Assembly: GCA_020692565.1 (NCBI GenBank)
Contig: JAIMKJ010000028.1
Coordinates: forward strand, 15,807-50,547
Reading direction: 5' to 3'
DNA length: 34,741 bases
Source of the DNA: Thermomonas sp.
Lineage (GTDB): Bacteria > Pseudomonadota > Gammaproteobacteria > Xanthomonadales > Xanthomonadaceae
This document shows positions 16,730-25,256 of the stretch, piece after piece. Each line of letters begins with the position of its first letter. Position 1 is the first letter of the stretch. The position numbers and the translations under genes were made by a program. Under the pieces are notes generated by a model. The model was not told where the DNA came from, searched no databases, and worked only from the letters and a program-made list of their open reading frames with translations.

Positions 16730-17545
16730 ATGAACATCGCCCCGCCAGGCAACCCCGCCATCCCTGCCGACGTGCATGCCGAGATCATGCAGCGGCTCGC
16801 GCGCGCCGAAGAACAGCACGATGTGCGCATCCTGCTCGCGGTCGAATCCGGCAGCCGCGCCTGGGGCTTCGCCTCGCCCAACTCCGACTACGACGTGCGT
16901 TTCATTTATAAGCACGCGCCGCGCTGGTACCAGGCGGTGGATCTGGAAGAACGCCGCGACGTGATCGAGTACGCGATCGTCGACGACATCGACCTCAACG
17001 GCTGGGACCTGCGCAAGGCGCTGCGGCTGTTCTGGAAATCGAACCCGGCGTTCGTCGAATGGATCCAGTCGCCGATCCGCTACATCGAGCGCGGCGGCTT
17101 CGGCGAGCGGGCGCGCGCGCTGCTGCCGTCGGTCTATTCGGTCGAGAGCGGCATGTATCACTACCGCAGCATGGCCAGGACCACCGAACGCGCGCACCTG
17201 CGCGCCGAGCAGGTGTCGCTGAAGAAGTATTTCTATGCGTTGCGACCTCTGTTGTCGGTGATGTGGCTGGAGCGCTACGGCACCCCGGCGCCGATCGAAT
17301 TCGACAAGCTGCTGCATCTGATCGACGACCGTCCCGCGCTGCGCGCGGACATCGGCGCACTGCTGGAACGCAAGCGCGGCGCCCCGGAAATGGGACAGGG
17401 CGAGCCGGTTCCCGCCATCAACGCCTTCGTCGAGCAACAGCTCGCACGACTGGAGACGATGCGCCCCGAAGCCTCTCGCCAGCCCGGCGCCGTGCAGGCG
17501 CTGAACACGCTGTTCCACGCAGTGCTGGACGAATCCGGCGATTGA
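16730..17545 (+). CDS. RlaP/YcgL-like nucleotidyltransferase
   Basis: The 271-residue protein is a DNA-polymerase-beta-type nucleotidyltransferase. Its signature is GSRAWGF (41-47) followed by SDYDVRF (52-58), with Asp53 and Asp55 as the metal ligands. The helical C-terminal half contains the conserved KKYFYALRPLLSVMWL. This matches the family often called RlaP (PF10127), linked in some phages and bacteria to RNA repair; the cellular substrate of stand-alone members is unknown. ATG 16730 lies 11 bases after rlmM, so the two are probably an operon. The pairing with an rRNA methyltransferase suggests an RNA substrate, which is inference only. Confidence 0.85.
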   Translation: MNIAPPGNPAIPADVHAEIMQRLARAEEQHDVRILLAVESGSRAWGFASPNSDYDVRFIYKHAPRWYQAVDLEERRDVIEYAIVDDIDLNGWDLRKALRLFWKSNPAFVEWIQSPIRYIERGGFGERARALLPSVYSVESGMYHYRSMARTTERAHLRAEQVSLKKYFYALRPLLSVMWLERYGTPAPIEFDKLLHLIDDRPALRADIGALLERKRGAPEMGQGEPVPAINAFVEQQLARLETMRPEASRQPGAVQALNTLFHAVLDESGD

Positions 17546-17583
17546 GCGCATTCCCCCGCTTCCGGCGCGTCATCGTCCTCTGT

Positions 17584-17589
17584 TAACTT
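17584..17589 (+). promoter_or_regulatory. Possible -10 element of the PTS operon, leaderless arrangement
   Basis: TAACTT is followed by six bases (GTCGTC) and then the ATG of the EIIA gene at 17596. A start site 7 bases downstream of the hexamer would coincide with the start codon. No ribosome-binding sequence is visible before this ATG, which agrees with a leaderless message. No convincing -35 hexamer is seen. Confidence 0.4.
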
Positions 17590-17595
17590 GTCGTC

Positions 17596-17988
17596 ATGAC
17601 CGTCGGCATCCTCCTCGTGACCCACCCTGGCATCGGCACCGCACTGGTCGAGGTGTCGACCCGGCTGTTGCGGCAACTGCCGCTGAAGACCGAAGCCTTC
17701 GAGCTGGGGTTCGACGACGATCCCGACACCGCGCTGCCGCTGGCCAGCGCCGCGCTGCGCCGGGTCGACGGCGGCGACGGGGTGCTGATCCTCACCGATC
17801 TCTACGGTGCCTCGCCCAGCAATCTCGCGTCGAAACTCGCGCGGCTGGGCACGCCGGCGCGACGGGTGGCCTCGTTGAACCTGCCGATGCTGCTGCGGGT
17901 GATGAACTACGCCGAGCTGCCGCTGGACGAACTGCCGGCGATCGCGGCGGCCGGCGCACGCAACGGGGCGATCGTCGATGATGCATGA
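17596..17988 (+). CDS. PTS mannose-family EIIA component
   Basis: This cytoplasmic phosphocarrier domain accepts phosphate from HPr. The 130-residue protein has the conserved phospho-acceptor His10 in VTHPGIG, the motif ILTDLYGASPSN, and the length of a free-standing mannose-type EIIA domain. No EIIB, EIIC or EIID gene is near it. Together with the HPr and EI genes directly downstream it forms a compact phosphotransfer chain that, in this family of bacteria, is thought to have a regulatory rather than transport role. The gene is first in the operon; the gap to HPr is 66 bases. Confidence 0.92.
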   Translation: MTVGILLVTHPGIGTALVEVSTRLLRQLPLKTEAFELGFDDDPDTALPLASAALRRVDGGDGVLILTDLYGASPSNLASKLARLGTPARRVASLNLPMLLRVMNYAELPLDELPAIAAAGARNGAIVDDA

Positions 17989-18054
17989 GTCGATGAGGCC
18001 CCGAATCCAGCAATACCCACCTTCCATTTCCAATCCCCAACCCGGGTCAGCGCC

Positions 18055-18324
18055 ATGATCGAACGCGAACTCACCATCACCAACCGTCTCGGTCTGCACG
18101 CGCGCGCCACCGCCAAACTGGTGCAGGTCGTTTCGGGCTTCCGCTGCGGGGTCACCGTGGCCGCCAAGGGCCGCGAAGTGAACGCCAAGAGCATCATGGG
18201 CGTGATGCTGCTCGCCGCCGGCCACGGCAGCAGCGTGATCGTGCGCGCCGACGGCGAAGACGAAGCCGCGGCGATGGATGCGGTGGCCGCCCTGTTCGAA
18301 CGCCGGTTCGACGAGGACAGCTGA
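18055..18324 (+). CDS. ptsH: Phosphocarrier protein HPr
   Basis: HPr carries phosphate from EI to EIIA domains. The 89-residue protein has the phospho-acceptor His15 in LGLHARA and Ser46 in AKSIMGVM, the position modified by HPr kinase/phosphorylase in species that have it. Both residues are at canonical numbers. It sits between the EIIA and EI genes, with four bases separating its stop from the EI start, so the last two are tightly coupled. No HPr kinase gene is present in the window. Confidence 0.97.
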   Translation: MIERELTITNRLGLHARATAKLVQVVSGFRCGVTVAAKGREVNAKSIMGVMLLAAGHGSSVIVRADGEDEAAAMDAVAALFERRFDEDS

Positions 18325-18328
18325 GCCC

Positions 18329-20062
18329 ATGCGTCGCATCCTCTCCGGCCAGGGCGCATCGCGCGGCAGCGTGCTCGGACGGGCGCGCGTACGCCTGCCG
18401 CATGCCCTGGACGTGGCCGAAGAGCGGATCGACGCATCGGAGGTCGAGGCCGAACTCGACCGCCTGCACGCCGCGATCACCGTGGTCCGCGGCGAGATGC
18501 ACGCGCTGCGCAGCCGCCTGCACGGCGCGCTGGCCCACGAGGTCGGCGAATTCCTCGACCTGCACACCCTGTTGCTGGACGACCCGGAACTGCTGGCCGG
18601 CCTGGACGAACTGATCCGCACCGGCCGCTACGCCGCCGACTACGCCCTGCGCCTGCAGCGCGACCGCATCGCCGCGGTGTTCGCGGACATGGACGACGCC
18701 TACCTGCGCAGCCGCATCGACGACATCGACCAGGTCGTCGGCCGCATCCATGCCGCCCTGCACAGCCGCGACGCCGAACTGCAGGGCATCGCCGGCGACA
18801 TCCTGGTCACCGACAACATCGCGCCTTCCGACCTCGCGCAGTTGCATGCGCAGGGCGTGATGGCGGTGGTCACCGCCGGCGGCAGCCCGCTGTCGCACAG
18901 CGCGATCCTCGCCCGCAGCCTGCACGTGCCGCTGGTGATCGGCGCCGCGCACGTGCTGCAGAAAGTGAACGACGGCGACGTGCTGGCGGTCGACGGCGGC
19001 AGCGGCCTGGTGATCCTGGAACCGAACGCCGACGACCTGCGCGAGCATCGTGCGCGGGTGCACTCGTACGCGCGCGAGCGCAAGCAACTGCATCGCCTGC
19101 GCCGCGAGCCCACGCGCACCCGCGACGGTGTCGACATCAAACTGTGGGCGAACGCCGAATCGCGCGAAGACGTGGCCGAGGCGCATGCGCTCGGCGCCGC
19201 CGGCGTCGGCCTGTACCGCACCGAATTCCTGTTCATGAACCGCCCGGCGGACCTGCGGCACACGCTGCCGGACGAAGAAGAACAATTCCGGGCCTATCGC
19301 GACCTGGTGCTGGGCATGACCGGGCGCACGGTCACCATCCGCACCCTCGACATCGGCGCCGACAAGGCCGACGGCACCGCGCTGGCGCTGATCGGCGAGC
19401 CCAACCCGGCCCTGGGGCTGCGCGGCGTGCGTCTGTCGCTGTCGCGCCTCGACCTGTTCCGCACCCAACTGCGCGCGATCCTGCGCGCCGGCGCCTACGG
19501 CCCGATCCGCGTACTGGTGCCGATGATCAGCGGCCGCGAGGAAATGATCGCGGTCCGCACGCTGATGACCGACGTCCAGCGCGAACTGCGCGGCGAAGGC
19601 TGCGCGATCGCCGATGCGGTGCCGCTGGGCGCGATGATCGAAGTCCCGTCGGCGGCGATCGCGCTGCCGACCTTCATTGCCGCCACCGACTTCCTGTCCA
19701 TCGGCACCAACGACCTGGTGCAGTATCTGCTCGCCGCCGACCGCAACAACGAATCGCTGGGCGAACTCTACAGCCCGCTGCACCCGGCGGTGCTGCAGTT
19801 GTTGAACACGGTGATGCGCACCGCCCGCGCGCGCGGAAAACCGGTGGCGGTGTGCGGCGAAATCGCCGGCGATCCGCTGTTCGCACCGGTGCTGTTGGCG
19901 CTGGGGCTGGAGGAATTCAGCCTGCACCCGGGCACGCTGCTGGAACTGCGTCGCGCGGTGCGTGGTTTCGACCACGCCGCGCTGCGCGCGCGGGCTCCGG
20001 CGCTGCTGCGGGCGCGGGATCGCGTGGGGATAGAAGACTGGCTAGCGAAAGCAACCAAGTAA
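18329..20062 (+). CDS. ptsI: Phosphoenolpyruvate-protein phosphotransferase (PTS enzyme I)
   Basis: EI takes phosphate from phosphoenolpyruvate and passes it to HPr. The 577-residue protein has the N-terminal HPr-binding and phosphohistidine domains with active His190 in GGSPLSHSAILARS. Its PEP-binding TIM barrel contains GAAGVGLYRTEFLFMNR and the signature DFLSIGTNDLVQYLLAADR. The family's GAF or NPr-type N-terminal extension is absent, so this is a plain EI rather than the nitrogen-PTS form. ATG 18329 follows the HPr stop by four bases. With EIIA and HPr it completes a three-gene phosphorelay. The gene ends in a region where base composition drops sharply. Confidence 0.97.
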   Translation: MRRILSGQGASRGSVLGRARVRLPHALDVAEERIDASEVEAELDRLHAAITVVRGEMHALRSRLHGALAHEVGEFLDLHTLLLDDPELLAGLDELIRTGRYAADYALRLQRDRIAAVFADMDDAYLRSRIDDIDQVVGRIHAALHSRDAELQGIAGDILVTDNIAPSDLAQLHAQGVMAVVTAGGSPLSHSAILARSLHVPLVIGAAHVLQKVNDGDVLAVDGGSGLVILEPNADDLREHRARVHSYARERKQLHRLRREPTRTRDGVDIKLWANAESREDVAEAHALGAAGVGLYRTEFLFMNRPADLRHTLPDEEEQFRAYRDLVLGMTGRTVTIRTLDIGADKADGTALALIGEPNPALGLRGVRLSLSRLDLFRTQLRAILRAGAYGPIRVLVPMISGREEMIAVRTLMTDVQRELRGEGCAIADAVPLGAMIEVPSAAIALPTFIAATDFLSIGTNDLVQYLLAADRNNESLGELYSPLHPAVLQLLNTVMRTARARGKPVAVCGEIAGDPLFAPVLLALGLEEFSLHPGTLLELRRAVRGFDHAALRARAPALLRARDRVGIEDWLAKATK

Positions 20063-20089
20063 ACCAATGGGCGGCAAGCCGAGGTCAAG

Positions 20090-20464
20090 ATGAGAACACA
20101 AGTCACCTTCGTAGCCTTACTTTTTTCAGGTCAAATCTCCATTGCCAATGAGCCCGATCAACTTTCGCCCATTGAGCATGAAACTCGAATGTATTACGAC
20201 TGTGCAGTTAAAGCCGCTGGTGAATATCTGCGCGGAACTTCAACAGCAACAGAAGTGACCGACGCTGCGCTTAGCAGTTGCGATCAACATTACTTGGCGC
20301 TTCTTAATGCAAGAACTGCAGACCTCAAGCGGAGAGCCGGCAGTTCTGTCGAGTCTCAACAAAGGGCTGAGAAATGGGCAATAGATGGTACGGAAGTACG
20401 CAAGAAAGTGATCAGGGATAAGGTGCTTCAGTTTGTGGTATCTGAAAGAGCTAAGGCTCAGTAG
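20090..20464 (+). CDS. Hypothetical small exported protein
   Basis: The 124-residue product has a short signal-like N-terminus (MRTQVTFVALLFSGQISIAN), then a helical, charged body with two cysteines (YYDCAVKAAGEYL and SSCDQHYLAL) that could form a disulfide. I do not recognise a family. The start is supported by GAGG five bases before ATG 20090. The gene begins 28 bases after ptsI, but its G+C content and codon choice are clearly lower than those of all genes before it, a sign of recent acquisition. A hairpin at 20466-20485 follows directly after the stop. Confidence 0.65.
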   Translation: MRTQVTFVALLFSGQISIANEPDQLSPIEHETRMYYDCAVKAAGEYLRGTSTATEVTDAALSSCDQHYLALLNARTADLKRRAGSSVESQQRAEKWAIDGTEVRKKVIRDKVLQFVVSERAKAQ

Positions 20465-20465
20465 G

Positions 20466-20485
20466 CGCGCCTTAATTGAGGCGCG
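20466..20485 (+). terminator. Hairpin directly after the small exported-protein gene
   Basis: CGCGCCT (20466-20472) pairs with AGGCGCG (20479-20485); a T-G pair closes an AATT loop. It starts two bases after the TAG stop at 20462-20464. No T-run follows, so it is at best a weak intrinsic terminator or a 3'-end protector. Confidence 0.45.
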
Positions 20486-20501
20486 AGCCCCAAAGCGCCC
20501 T

Positions 20502-20760
20502 GCAGGAGCGACTTCAGCCGTCATCATACAATTGCTCAAGCCAAAGGCGTTCCGTCCGCTACGCGGCCGGGTTCATTTCTTTTGTTGGCCCAAAAGAAAC
20601 GGAACCAAAGAAAAGGGCCTTCCCCGACGAAGCACATCTGCCAGGCGGGCTTGGCCGGGATGTTCCGACTCGCCAATCCTTGGCTCGGTCGGAACACGCC
20701 GCACATCCTTGTGCGGCGCCCTTCGGGTCTGGCTCCACAACCATGGTTTCATTTCAGGCG
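20502..20760. repeat. Multi-hairpin repeat block in a gene-free stretch
   Basis: The block begins with a degenerate copy of the GTAGGAGCGGCTTCAGCC repeat (20502-20520). Three strong hairpins follow. The first is 20571-20605: a 9-bp stem TTTCTTTTG/CAAAAGAAA with a 6-base loop, extended by GTTC/GAAC. The second is 20661-20696: TGTTCCGAC/GTCGGAACA with an inner GCCAA/TTGGC stem. The third is 20698-20717: GCCGCACA/TGTGCGGC with a 4-base loop. No credible gene lies in 20465-20857. From memory, sequence like TTTCTTTTGTTGGCCCAAAA occurs repeatedly in genomes of this and related groups, so the block is probably a dispersed repeat. It might be transcribed as a structured RNA. Confidence 0.6.
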
Positions 20761-20857
20761 CAGCCATCGTAAGCATGACGCTAATTTATGGCGGCGCATG
20801 CAATTACCACAGCATAACCACAAGTTTTTGATTCAATTACAGCTTCAACTTAGCGGC

Positions 20858-21169
20858 TTATCTGCCGAGTCCAAAAACCATGGATATGATCGTGACGGCA
20901 ACAATACTGATGATACTAAACAGTAACCCGACGACCCACCGCACGATGGTCGAGCGTTGGCGTCTTTTTATCGCTTGCGCATCCGTTTGATCCTGTAAGC
21001 GGACACGATCAAATTCCTCTGTGGTGGCTTTCAGACCTCTTGCGTCCATTTCCGCTTTCGCGATCAGTCTGGCTTCATCTGTGAAAAGTTGCGCCTGCCA
21101 ACGCCGCAGCAATTCATCGTCCTGCATAGATTGAAACGTTTTCCTCAAGACTTCATCTGAAATTTCCAT
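20858..21169 (-). CDS. Hypothetical small membrane protein
   Basis: The 103-residue product has an N-terminal amphipathic helical part with the pattern DDELLRRWQAQL...EARLIAKAEMDARGL, a short motif seen ahead of membrane segments in various uncharacterised proteins. One strong transmembrane helix lies near the C-terminus (about residues 77-99). No function is known to me. Two ATG codons are in tandem (21172 and 21169). The second is chosen because GAGG lies six bases before it, against only three for the first. It is read in the same direction as purL, 32 bases after the purL stop, but is much lower in G+C, like the other gene of this pocket. Confidence 0.65.
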   Translation of the reverse strand: MEISDEVLRKTFQSMQDDELLRRWQAQLFTDEARLIAKAEMDARGLKATTEEFDRVRLQDQTDAQAIKRRQRSTIVRWVVGLLFSIISIVAVTIISMVFGLGR

Positions 21170-21201
21170 CATCTTCCTCGATGTATGGATATGCCGGCAC
21201 G

Positions 21202-24200
21202 TCAGCCCACCGCCGCGCGCACGTTGCGGAACATCCGCAGCCACGGCGAATCGTCCGACCAATCGTCCGGGTGCCAGCTCATGTTGACGCTGCGCGGGGT
21301 GCGCTCGGGATGCGGCATCAGGATGGTGGAACGACCATCGCGGCTGCTGAGGCCGGCGATGGCCAGTTCCGAGCCGTTCGGGTTCGCGGGATAACCGCTC
21401 GCCGCGCCGCCGTCGTTGGCGACGTAGCGCAGCGCGATGGTGGCGGCATCGCGGTCCGCATCGTTGTCGAAGGTCGCGCGGCCTTCGCCGTGCGCGATCG
21501 CCACCGGGATGCGCGAACCGTGCATGCCGCGGAAGAACAGCGACGGTGAGTCGGCGACTTCGAGCAGACCGAAGCGGGCTTCGAACTGTTCGCTGCGGTT
21601 GCGCAGGAAACGCGGCCAGTGTTCGGCGCCGGGAATGATCGCCTTGAGCTGCGACAGCATCTGGCATCCGTTGCACACGCCGAGCGAGAACGTGTCCGGA
21701 CGCGCGAAGAACGCCGCGAACGCATCGCGCAGCGCGGCGCGTTCGAGGATCGACGTGGCCCAGCCGCGGCCCGCGCCGAGCACGTCGCCGTAGCTGAAAC
21801 CGCCGCAGGCCGCGAAACCGGCGAAACCGTCCAGCGCGACGCGGCCTGCGATGAGATCGCTCATGTGCACGTCGACCGCGGCAAAGCCGGCGCGGTCGAA
21901 CGCGGACGCCATTTCGATCTGGCCGTTGACGCCCTGCTCGCGCAGGATCGCCACGCGCGGGCGTACGCCGGTGGAAATGTACAGTGCGGCGATATCCTCG
22001 GCCGCGTCGAAGGTCAACTTCGGCTTCAGACCGGGCGCATCGAAGCGGCGCACGGCAGCGCGCTCCTCATCGGCGGATTCGGGGTTGTCGCGCAGCCGCT
22101 GCATCGCGTGGGTGACCGACCACCAGGCGTCGAACAATTCGTCCCAGCGCCACTCCACCAGCACGTCGCCATCGCGATGCACGCGCACCGCCGGCGCGGT
22201 GCTCGGCCGCGCGATGCGCTGCGCGCATTCGATCAGACCGTGCTGGGCGACGAGATCCGCGAACTCGGCGCGGTCCTCGGTCGCGATCTGCACGATCGCG
22301 CCGAGTTCCTCGCAGAACAGCGTACGCAACGCGTCGTCGCCCCAGCCATCGAGGGTGATGTCGAGGCCGAGATGCGAACAGAACGCCATCTCGCACAGCG
22401 CCGCGAACGCACCGCCGTCGGAGCGGTCGTGGTACGCACGCACCAGACTGCGTTCGCGCGCATCGCGGATGAGTTCGAAGAGCCCGCGCAGACGTCCGGG
22501 ATCGTCGAGATCCGGCACCTGGACCACCGGCCCGGCATCGTCGCCGTGGCGACCGCCGAAACCGTCGTAGACCTGCGCCAGGATGGAGCCGCCCAGCCGC
22601 TTGCGGCCCGCGCCCAGACCGATCAGCCACAGTTCGGTATCGGCCTCGCGCGACAGCAGCGGCGTGAGCTGCGCGCGCGCATCCTCCACCGCCGCGAACG
22701 CAGTCACGATCAGCGATACCGGCGACACCGATTTGTGTTGTTCGACGTCGCCGCTCGCATCGGTCTGCGTCCACTGCGCCTGCATCGACAGCGAATCCTT
22801 GCCGACCGGAATGCTCAGGTCCAACGCCGGACACAGCGCCATGCCTACCGCCTTCACCGCGTCGAACAGGCGCGCATCCTCGCCCGGATGGCCGGCTGCG
22901 GCCATCCAGTTCGCGGACAGCTTGATCTGTTCCAGGGACGAGACCGGGGCGGCCAGCAGATTGGTGATCGCCTCGCCCACCGCCATGCGCGCGGCGGCGG
23001 CGGCGTCGATCAGCGCCAGCGGCGTGCGCTCGCCCAGCGCCATCGCTTCACCGGCGTGCGTGTCGAAGCCGGCGAGCGTGATCGCGCAGTCTGCAACCGG
23101 CATCTGCCACGGGCCGACCATCTGGTCGCGCGCGGTCAGGCCGCCGACGCTGCGGTCGCCGATGGTGATGAGGAAATTCTTCGCGGCGACCGTCGGGTGC
23201 GCGAGCACCCGCAGGCCGGCCTCATGCAGATCGATGTCCTGGCCGTCGAGCGCGGGCCACTTCGCAGGCACCGGCCGCTGGGTGTCGCGGTGCATCTTCG
23301 GCGGCTTGCCGAACAGCACGTCCATCGGCAGATCGATGGCCGGCGACGAGGGGGCGGCATCGATCGTGGCGCCGTAACCCACCACCAGCCGCTCTTCCGC
23401 CGTCGCCACGCCCACCGCCGCGAACGGGCAGCGCTCGCGCTCGCACAGCGCGGCGAAATCGGCCAGGCGGTCCTGGGCGACGCCCAACACGTAGCGTTCC
23501 TGCGATTCGTTGCACCACAGTTGCATCGGCGACAGCGACGGGTCGTCGCTCGGCACTTTCGCCAGATCGATCACCCCGCCGACGCCCGAGTCGTGCAGCA
23601 GTTCGGGAATCGCGTTCGACAGACCGCCGGCGCCGACATCGTGGAACCACAGGATCGGATTGCGTTCGCCCAGGGCCACGCAGCGGTCGATCACTTCCTG
23701 ACAGCGGCGTTCCATTTCCGGGTTGTCGCGCTGCACGCTGGCGAAATCGAGGTCTTCGGCGCTGTCGCCGGAGGCGACCGAACTGGCGGCGCCACCGCCG
23801 AGGCCGATCAGCATCGCCGGGCCGCCGAGCACGATCACCGCGTCGCCGGGCGAGAGCCGGATCTTCGAGACCATCGGCCGATCGATCGCGCCCAGGCCGC
23901 CGGCGAGCATGATCGGCTTGTCGTAGGCGCGGACCAGGCCGCCGTCTTCGCGCACTTCGAAGGCGCGGAAGTAGCCGGTGAGGTTCGGGCGTCCGAATTC
24001 GTTGTTGAACGCCGCGGCGCCGAGCGGGCCGTCGAGCATGATCTCCAGCGCCGGCGCCATCCGCGGATTGAGCGGGCGCGGGCCGCCTTCCCCGAACTGT
24101 TCCCACGGCTGCGACAGCGTCGGAATGCGCAGATGCGAGACGCTGAAACCGCTCAGGCCGGCCTTGGGCTTGCCGCCGCGGCCGGTCGCGCCTTCGTCGC

Positions 24201-25143
24201 GGATCTCGCCGCCGTTGCCCGTGGAGGCCCCGGGAAACGGCGAGATCGCGGTCGGGTGGTTGTGGGTTTCGACCTTGATGCAGAACGCGCTGGGCGTTTC
24301 GGCTTCGGCGCGGTATTCCAGCGTCGCCGGATCGGGGCGGAAGCGCCGGGCCGGGTAGCCTTCCACCACCGCGGCGTTGTCGCTGTAGGCCGAGAGCGTG
24401 TGCTCGGGCGTCTGCGCGTGGGTGTGCTTGATCATCCTGAACAGCGTGACGTTGCCGCCGTTCACCAGTTTTTCGCGGCCATCGATGGTCCAGGCCGCGT
24501 TGAAGATCTTGTGCCGGCAGTGCTCGGAATTGGCCTGCGCGAACATCATCAGCTCGATATCGTGCGGGTCGCGGCCCAACTCGGCATAGCGCGCGCGCAG
24601 GTATTCGATTTCGTCGTCGGCCAGCGCCAGACCCAGACGCGCGTTGGCGCGCTCCAGATCGGCCAGCGGGATCACTTCCAGCGCACCGCGCGCCGGGGTG
24701 GCGAACAGCGCCGCCGCGTCGGCCGGATCGACCAGCAGCGACTGGGTCATCGGGTCGTGCAGGATTCTGGCGATGGCGGCGCGGGCGGCCGCGTCTTCCG
24801 GAAAGCCGGTCAGATCGATCCGGGTACCGCGTTCCACCCGCTTCACCGGCTGGCCGGCGCCGCGCAGCAATTCGCCGGCCTTGCTGGCCCAGGGCGAGAT
24901 GGTACCCAGCCGCGGCGCGACGAAGCGCGAGACCGCGCCCGCGGCCAGCGGCGCGCGGTCGCCGTGGGCTTCGAGAATCCGCTGCAGCGTGATGGCGTCG
25001 GGGGCGTGGCCGGGCTCGGGTTCAACCCAGTACGTGAACCAGGCGCCGACGACCCGAAGCGCGGGTGCGAGGGCCTGGAGACGGGTTTCGAGACGGTCGC
25101 GACGGAACGGCGACAGGGCCGGCAGGCCCTCAAGGACGATCAT
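21202..25143 (-). CDS. purL: Phosphoribosylformylglycinamidine synthase
   Basis: This is the single-chain (large) FGAM synthase that makes formylglycinamidine ribotide in de novo purine synthesis. The 1313-residue protein has the N-terminal PurS-like domain, the paired FGAM synthetase domains (for example [17 protein letters not shown], and later [16 protein letters not shown]) and a C-terminal class I glutaminase domain. That domain contains [16 protein letters not shown], the nucleophile Cys in [10 protein letters not shown] and the catalytic pair in PHPERTPRS. The length is normal for gammaproteobacteria. ATG 25143 starts the typical [15 protein letters not shown]-terminus. On the opposite strand a long open frame shadows it, an effect of high G+C. 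Confidence 0.97.
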   Translation of the reverse strand: MIVLEGLPALSPFRRDRLETRLQALAPALRVVGAWFTYWVEPEPGHAPDAITLQRILEAHGDRAPLAAGAVSRFVAPRLGTISPWASKAGELLRGAGQPVKRVERGTRIDLTGFPEDAAARAAIARILHDPMTQSLLVDPADAAALFATPARGALEVIPLADLERANARLGLALADDEIEYLRARYAELGRDPHDIELMMFAQANSEHCRHKIFNAAWTIDGREKLVNGGNVTLFRMIKHTHAQTPEHTLSAYSDNAAVVEGYPARRFRPDPATLEYRAEAETPSAFCIKVETHNHPTAISPFPGASTGNGGEIRDEGATGRGGKPKAGLSGFSVSHLRIPTLSQPWEQFGEGGPRPLNPRMAPALEIMLDGPLGAAAFNNEFGRPNLTGYFRAFEVREDGGLVRAYDKPIMLAGGLGAIDRPMVSKIRLSPGDAVIVLGGPAMLIGLGGGAASSVASGDSAEDLDFASVQRDNPEMERRCQEVIDRCVALGERNPILWFHDVGAGGLSNAIPELLHDSGVGGVIDLAKVPSDDPSLSPMQLWCNESQERYVLGVAQDRLADFAALCERERCPFAAVGVATAEERLVVGYGATIDAAPSSPAIDLPMDVLFGKPPKMHRDTQRPVPAKWPALDGQDIDLHEAGLRVLAHPTVAAKNFLITIGDRSVGGLTARDQMVGPWQMPVADCAITLAGFDTHAGEAMALGERTPLALIDAAAAARMAVGEAITNLLAAPVSSLEQIKLSANWMAAAGHPGEDARLFDAVKAVGMALCPALDLSIPVGKDSLSMQAQWTQTDASGDVEQHKSVSPVSLIVTAFAAVEDARAQLTPLLSREADTELWLIGLGAGRKRLGGSILAQVYDGFGGRHGDDAGPVVQVPDLDDPGRLRGLFELIRDARERSLVRAYHDRSDGGAFAALCEMAFCSHLGLDITLDGWGDDALRTLFCEELGAIVQIATEDRAEFADLVAQHGLIECAQRIARPSTAPAVRVHRDGDVLVEWRWDELFDAWWSVTHAMQRLRDNPESADEERAAVRRFDAPGLKPKLTFDAAEDIAALYISTGVRPRVAILREQGVNGQIEMASAFDRAGFAAVDVHMSDLIAGRVALDGFAGFAACGGFSYGDVLGAGRGWATSILERAALRDAFAAFFARPDTFSLGVCNGCQMLSQLKAIIPGAEHWPRFLRNRSEQFEARFGLLEVADSPSLFFRGMHGSRIPVAIAHGEGRATFDNDADRDAATIALRYVANDGGAASGYPANPNGSELAIAGLSSRDGRSTILMPHPERTPRSVNMSWHPDDWSDDSPWLRMFRNVRAAVG

Positions 25144-25172
25144 GTCCAGCCATGTCTATAAGCGGGGCGCAG

Positions 25173-25178
25173 ATTGTA
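25173..25178 (-). promoter_or_regulatory. Possible -10 element of purL
   Basis: On the minus strand TACAAT lies 29 bases before the purL ATG and is a near-consensus -10 hexamer. I find no matching -35 hexamer at 16-18 bases further upstream, so the call is tentative. Confidence 0.3.
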
Positions 25179-25233
25179 CCGGATGCGGCCCCGCGGCAGG
25201 CACGACGGCCCCGGAGGGCCGATCGGCGGACAG

Positions 25234-25251
25234 CGCGGGCGCGCGCCCGCG
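25234..25251. terminator. GC-rich palindrome at the 3' end of dsbC
   Basis: CGCGGGCGC (25234-25242) is followed immediately by its exact reverse complement (25243-25251), giving a 7-bp stem with a 4-base loop. It lies five bases beyond the dsbC stop and before the purL promoter region, suggesting a 3'-end structure. There is no T-run. Confidence 0.4.
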
Positions 25252-25256
25252 ACGGT

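Noticed and set aside
21619..25161. A 1180-codon open frame on the plus strand opposite purL
   Set aside because: purL on the minus strand has all catalytic motifs. The opposite frame is rich in Arg, His and Ala without any recognisable motif, the usual shadow in high-G+C coding DNA.
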